From JAHEFT01 sp963766195 (GTDB taxonomy: Bacteria; Pseudomonadota; Gammaproteobacteria; Xanthomonadales; SZUA-36): 64,000 nt of DNA. Every line of letters starts with the position of its first letter. Within the stretch, counting starts at the first letter, position 1. The notes beneath the pieces are model-generated. The model saw only the letters and a list, made by a program, of their open reading frames with translations, was not told the origin of the DNA and did not search any database. The position numbers and the translations under genes were made by a program. The DNA is taken from the NCBI GenBank assembly GCA_963766195.1, contig CAVXYY010000005.1, positions 620,001 through 684,000 of the forward strand, read 5' to 3'. Shown one piece after another: positions 61,128-64,000 of the stretch.

Positions 61128-61403
61128 GGGACATCTGATTAATGATACGCGGGCGCGACGGTGTCTTTGCGGGATGCTCCGGTCCGCTTTTGGTGAGCGT
61201 GATTGGGTTTATTCCCAATGAGCGAGTCAAAACGGGGCGGAGCGCCCGCAAAGGCCCGTCCCGTTCGGGTTTCGCCGCAAAAGCCGCATCTCGCACACAG
61301 CCCGCCTCGGCCATAGCGACGGCTATTGTCACTCGGCCCGCTGCGCACGACCTGCGGCTTTTTCGGCGGAAACGCGCTCCGTGTATCATTGATCAGAGGT
61401 CCC
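61128..61403. repeat. 276-bp structured element with imperfect terminal inverted repeats
   Basis: The ends GGGACATCTGATTAATGATA at the left and, on the minus strand, GGGACCTCTGATCAATGATA at the right match at all but a few positions over about 25 bp. Inside are two large stem-loops: CTTTGCGGG-TGCTCCG (61165-61181) with 61238-61253, and CGCCGCAAAAGCCGCA (61273-61288) with 61353-61368. No transposase is present. The right terminal repeat includes the last codons and stop of the aminotransferase gene (TGA at 61386-61388). Its nature (MITE or structured RNA) is open. Confidence 0.65.
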
Positions 61404-62711
61404 TAGTTTTTCTATTGTCGTTTCGACAGCCTGTTCAAAAGCCGCCAGGGTCTGTGAGAGGCTGTCGTCATTGCTGTGGGCTTCGCAGATAAACCAGGGT
61501 TCGCGTGAATCCGGTTCGCATAGAACGCCCAACTCATGCAGTTCGGGTGCCATGGTGTCGTAGAAAGTGTAGTCGGAATTCAGCCAGTCGCGGTAGTTGT
61601 CCGGCGGTGTCTCATGAAAGAACAACCCGCCCATGGCGGGATGCCCGGTGAAAGAGTGAGGTATTCCATGGCCGTCCAGGACTTTAGTCATGCCTTTCTG
61701 CATCGCGGTTCCGTACGCGGCGATGCGCTCGAGGGCGTCCGTCTCGTCCAGGATTTCCAGGGTCTTTTCAGCTGCCGCCAGGGATACGGAATGGCAGGTA
61801 TAGGTGCCGCCGTGGATGACCCCCTTGCCGATCTGGCGCATGATATCTTCGCGCCCGGCCACGACCGAAATCGGGTAGCCGTTGCCGATCGCCTTGGCCA
61901 TCGTGCACAGGTCCGCCTTGAATCCAATCAGTTCCTGGACGCCGCCCCGCGCTACCCGAAAGCCGGTTTTCACTTCGTCAACAATCATCACCACGTCGTA
62001 GCGATTGCACAGTTCCCTGGCCGCCATCAGGTATTCGCGGGTAGCGGTGATGGAACAGCAATTGCCCATGATGGGTTCGATCAGGAATGCGCCGATATGC
62101 TGGTGATGCCGCTTCAGCAGGTCCTCGAGATAATCGGCGTCGTTGAGGGGCGTGAAATGGGCCAGTTTCTTGAGCACACGGGGAATGCCGTGGCTGTCGC
62201 AGCCGATCTCCGGATCGCCGTTTTCCTGGTCCCACTCCTCGATATCCGCGTAAAAAAGAACCGAGTCAAAAACCCCGTGGTAACCGCCTTCCACGACGAT
62301 ATGAGAGTCTTTCCGGGTGAACGCGCGGGCCATGCGCAAGGCGGCCATGACAGCCTCGGTGCCGGAATTTGAAAACCGGACCAGTTCGGCCGCAGGCATC
62401 ATCTTCGAAATCCGCTGTGCAACCTCGTATTCGCGCTCGGTGGAAAGGCCGAACACTCCGCCGATTTCCATGCCTTGACGGGCGGCCTCATCAACCCGCG
62501 GATCGGCGTAGCCGAGGATGGCCGGGCCGTAGCCCAGGCGGTAGTCGATGTATTCGTTACCGTCGATGTCCCATATCCGGCCGCCTTTCCCGTGATCGAT
62601 ATAAATGGTTTTGTCTTCACCCCAGAATCGAAAATTGGAAGATACGCCCAGGGGCAGCTTGTTGACGGCTTTGCGGTACTGGCGATTGGAACGGACAAGT
62701 GAACGGGACAT
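61386..62711 (-). CDS. Class III aminotransferase (glutamate-1-semialdehyde aminomutase-like)
   Basis: The class III fold is marked by GNEYIDYRLGYGPAILGYADP, RFSNSGTEAVMAALRMAR and MIVDEVKTGFRVARGG with the PLP-lysine in CTMAKAIGNGYPISV. The glutamate-1-semialdehyde aminomutase-like subgroup includes transaminases of secondary amines and amino acids. The start is uncertain: ATG at 62711 (441 residues, used) fits homology; ATG at 62792 would overlap the operator palindrome. It opens the minus-strand catabolic run and is divergent from the TetR gene. Confidence 0.85.
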   Translation of the reverse strand: MSRSLVRSNRQYRKAVNKLPLGVSSNFRFWGEDKTIYIDHGKGGRIWDIDGNEYIDYRLGYGPAILGYADPRVDEAARQGMEIGGVFGLSTEREYEVAQRISKMMPAAELVRFSNSGTEAVMAALRMARAFTRKDSHIVVEGGYHGVFDSVLFYADIEEWDQENGDPEIGCDSHGIPRVLKKLAHFTPLNDADYLEDLLKRHHQHIGAFLIEPIMGNCCSITATREYLMAARELCNRYDVVMIVDEVKTGFRVARGGVQELIGFKADLCTMAKAIGNGYPISVVAGREDIMRQIGKGVIHGGTYTCHSVSLAAAEKTLEILDETDALERIAAYGTAMQKGMTKVLDGHGIPHSFTGHPAMGGLFFHETPPDNYRDWLNSDYTFYDTMAPELHELGVLCEPDSREPWFICEAHSNDDSLSQTLAAFEQAVETTIEKLGTSDQ

Positions 62712-62775
62712 AAGAACTCTGGATAGCTTTTCTGAAGCATAGAATCGCATAACCGGGCTGTTGTTGTCCAGACCA

Positions 62776-62797
62776 AATGAATGATTGTTCATTCATT
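62776..62797. promoter_or_regulatory. Palindromic operator between the aminotransferase and BetI-like genes
   Basis: AATGAATGA-N4-TCATTCATT is a perfect 9-bp-arm inverted repeat with a 4-bp centre. It lies 36 bp before the TetR-type gene and just upstream of the divergent aminotransferase start. The form TGAAT...ATTCA is similar to BetI operators, which fits the BetI-like regulator encoded next door. Confidence 0.75.
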
Positions 62798-62832
62798 GCA
62801 AAGCAGAAAGGACTCACTTATATTGTTAAGTT

Positions 62833-63471
62833 ATGAAAGCAGCAATGAAAAAGAGAACAGCCCCCAAGGAAGAAAGACAACAGCAACTGATCCAGGCCAC
62901 GATCCGTTCGGTCGCAACTTTGGGCCTGTCGGACACCACGATGGCCTCGGTTTGCCGTGAAGCGGGGTTGAGCCAGGGCATCATCAACCTGCATTTTCAG
63001 AGCAAGGAGCGCCTGCTGATCGAGACCCTGTCCTTTATCGCGGAAGAGTATCGGGATTCCTGGGAAACGGCGATGCGCAAAGTCGACGGGGGTCCCGCCG
63101 AAAAACTGGCCGCCCTGGTGGCTGTGGATTTCAAACCGCCCGTCTGTGACCGGAACAAGCTGGCTGTGTGGTTCGCCTTCTGGGGCGAGAGCAAGTCACG
63201 GCCGGTCTACCGGAAGATTTGCGCCGAACGTGATATCGCGTACCGCAAAGAGATGGTTGCGGTCTGTGAAGAGTTGATCGAGCAGGGCGGCTACCAGGGC
63301 GTTGTCGCGGAGACCGTGGCCGCATGCCTGTCCACCATGACTTCAGGCTGTTGGCTGGACATGCTGACCAACCCGCGTTCCATGAGCCGTCAGCAGGCCT
63401 TGCAAATCTGCATGTCTTACCTGGTGACGACTTTCCCGCAACACTTTTCCGAGAGGAGCATCGCAGCGTGA
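62833..63471 (+). CDS. TetR family regulator, BetI-like
   Basis: The helix-turn-helix QLIQATIRSVATLGLSDTTMASVCREAGLSQGIINLHF (residues about 18-55) with the NLHFQSKERLL continuation and the later WFAFWGESKSRPVY region match BetI-type repressors of choline and betaine genes. The 212-residue length is normal. A perfect palindrome lies between it and the divergent aminotransferase. It overlaps the next gene by GTGA. The ligand is probably a quaternary ammonium or similar cation, by analogy only. Confidence 0.85.
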   Translation: MKAAMKKRTAPKEERQQQLIQATIRSVATLGLSDTTMASVCREAGLSQGIINLHFQSKERLLIETLSFIAEEYRDSWETAMRKVDGGPAEKLAALVAVDFKPPVCDRNKLAVWFAFWGESKSRPVYRKICAERDIAYRKEMVAVCEELIEQGGYQGVVAETVAACLSTMTSGCWLDMLTNPRSMSRQQALQICMSYLVTTFPQHFSERSIAA

Positions 63472-64000
63472 AACTGAACCTGGACAACACCACCCGCGAG
63501 TGGCAGCAGAAAGCCCGGCGTTTTGCAGAACAGGAATTGATTCCCTGCGAAATCGAAGCCGAAATGAATAGCGGGCGTCTGCCGCCCGGGGTCAGCAAGC
63601 GACACAAGAAAATGGCCATTGAACTGGGTTTCAGCTCGATGGACGTCCCATTGGAACATGGCGGCCTGAAACTGCGTATCGTCGACCAGGTGGCGGTATG
63701 GGAGCAGTTGGGCCGGGTGACCAACGCTTTGTGCTGGTGTTTTTCCGAGCCACACCAATGGATGTTCGACGCCTGCAACGACGACCAGTTGCAACGCTAT
63801 GTATTGCCGCTGATGCGTGGCGAGCGGAAAGAATGTTACGCGATCACCGAGGCCGAATCGGGTTCCGACGTCGTGATCGACGCCACCGCCGAACGGACAG
63901 ACGAGGGCTACCGGGTCAGCGGCGAGAAGTGGTTCGTGACCAGCGCCAACCTGGCGGATTACCTGTTCCTGCAGGCCCGGATCGTCAACGGACCGCACGC
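63468..64000 (+). CDS. Acyl-CoA dehydrogenase, 3' end beyond the window
   Basis: The frame from the GTG at 63468 (GTGA overlap with the regulator) is open to the window end. It reads NTTREWQQKARRFAEQELIP, the usual N-terminal helical start of acyl-CoA dehydrogenases, then LGFSSMDVPLEHGGLKLRIV, the FAD/substrate region CYAITEAESGSDVV and GEKWFVTSANLADYLF. About 177 residues are present. It would oxidise an acyl-CoA to an enoyl-CoA, feeding the hydratase at 53647. The rest of the gene is cut off. Confidence 0.9.
   Translation, partial: MKLNLDNTTREWQQKARRFAEQELIPCEIEAEMNSGRLPPGVSKRHKKMAIELGFSSMDVPLEHGGLKLRIVDQVAVWEQLGRVTNALCWCFSEPHQWMFDACNDDQLQRYVLPLMRGERKECYAITEAESGSDVVIDATAERTDEGYRVSGEKWFVTSANLADYLFLQARIVNGPH

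Noticed and set aside
61114..61389. 91-codon minus-strand frame in the gap between aminotransferase and flavoprotein genes
   Set aside because: It is Arg/Ala-rich and coincides with the two hairpins of the structured element; it looks like chance coding.
1..64000. Prophage, integrative element or insertion sequence with transposase
   Set aside because: No integrase other than chromosomal xerC, no phage structural genes and no transposase frame were found.

Overview
The window is a GC-rich, gene-dense chromosomal segment of a gammaproteobacterium, most likely a free-living aerobic and possibly marine lineage. This is inferred from operon order and not from a marker-gene search. The supporting blocks are ubiE-ubiJ-ubiB (ubiquinone), hslV-hslU, lptM-dapF-DUF484-xerC, and an AlgZ/AlgR-like pair directly in front of hemC-hemD-hemX-hemY, an arrangement known from Pseudomonas. 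No rRNA, CRISPR array, prophage or insertion sequence with a transposase was seen. One tRNA, tRNA-Gly(CCC), is present.

Layout. 1-3.9 kb: a PLD-family enzyme, a membrane zinc peptidase, and a TetR regulator with a small membrane protein, both under near-identical 18-bp palindromes. 3.9-7 kb: ubiEJB. 7-18.6 kb: assorted housekeeping and envelope genes, a PLP decarboxylase, XdhC plus a MocA-like nucleotidyltransferase, and a DUF547/TPR-lipoprotein pair. 17-24.3 kb: a TonB-dependent receptor flanked by two TPR-sulfotransferases and an esterase (a third sulfotransferase lies at 41-42.5 kb). 24.3-30.5 kb: hslUV, aquaporin, and a frameshifted xerC in its conserved operon. 30.5-37.3 kb: an esterase, a LytS/LytTR two-component pair and hemCDXY. 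37.3-42.5 kb: a ferredoxin-flavin reductase, lipid genes and the tRNA.

From 42.5 kb to the end the window is mostly nitrogen and CoA-linked catabolism. The first part has an HDAC-fold deacetylase with an Lrp regulator, alanine dehydrogenase, a PuuR-like regulator, a twice-frameshifted beta-alanine-type transaminase, MmsA and a PuuA-like gamma-glutamylpolyamine synthetase, which together suggest polyamine and beta-alanine use. The second part is a long same-strand run: class III aminotransferase, two PYROXD2-like flavoproteins, a GcvT-like THF enzyme, an NDP-forming acyl-CoA synthetase, an enoyl-CoA hydratase and puuA. Facing it are a BetI-like TetR regulator and an acyl-CoA dehydrogenase, with a 22-bp palindrome between the two directions. 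I read this as an undescribed methylated-amine or onium-compound catabolic module. That is the main candidate for a new system, and its substrate cannot be told from sequence.

The intergenic DNA is unusually structured. At least eleven REP/REPIN palindromes occur, and six genes use the TAG inside the REP end as their own stop codon. A 318-bp composite element bounded by perfect 22-bp inverted arms holds two diverged copies of a second stem-loop family. A 276-bp element with imperfect terminal inverted repeats and two internal hairpins lies inside the catabolic run. All three frameshifts seen are +1, so sequencing or assembly error must be excluded before calling these genes dead.
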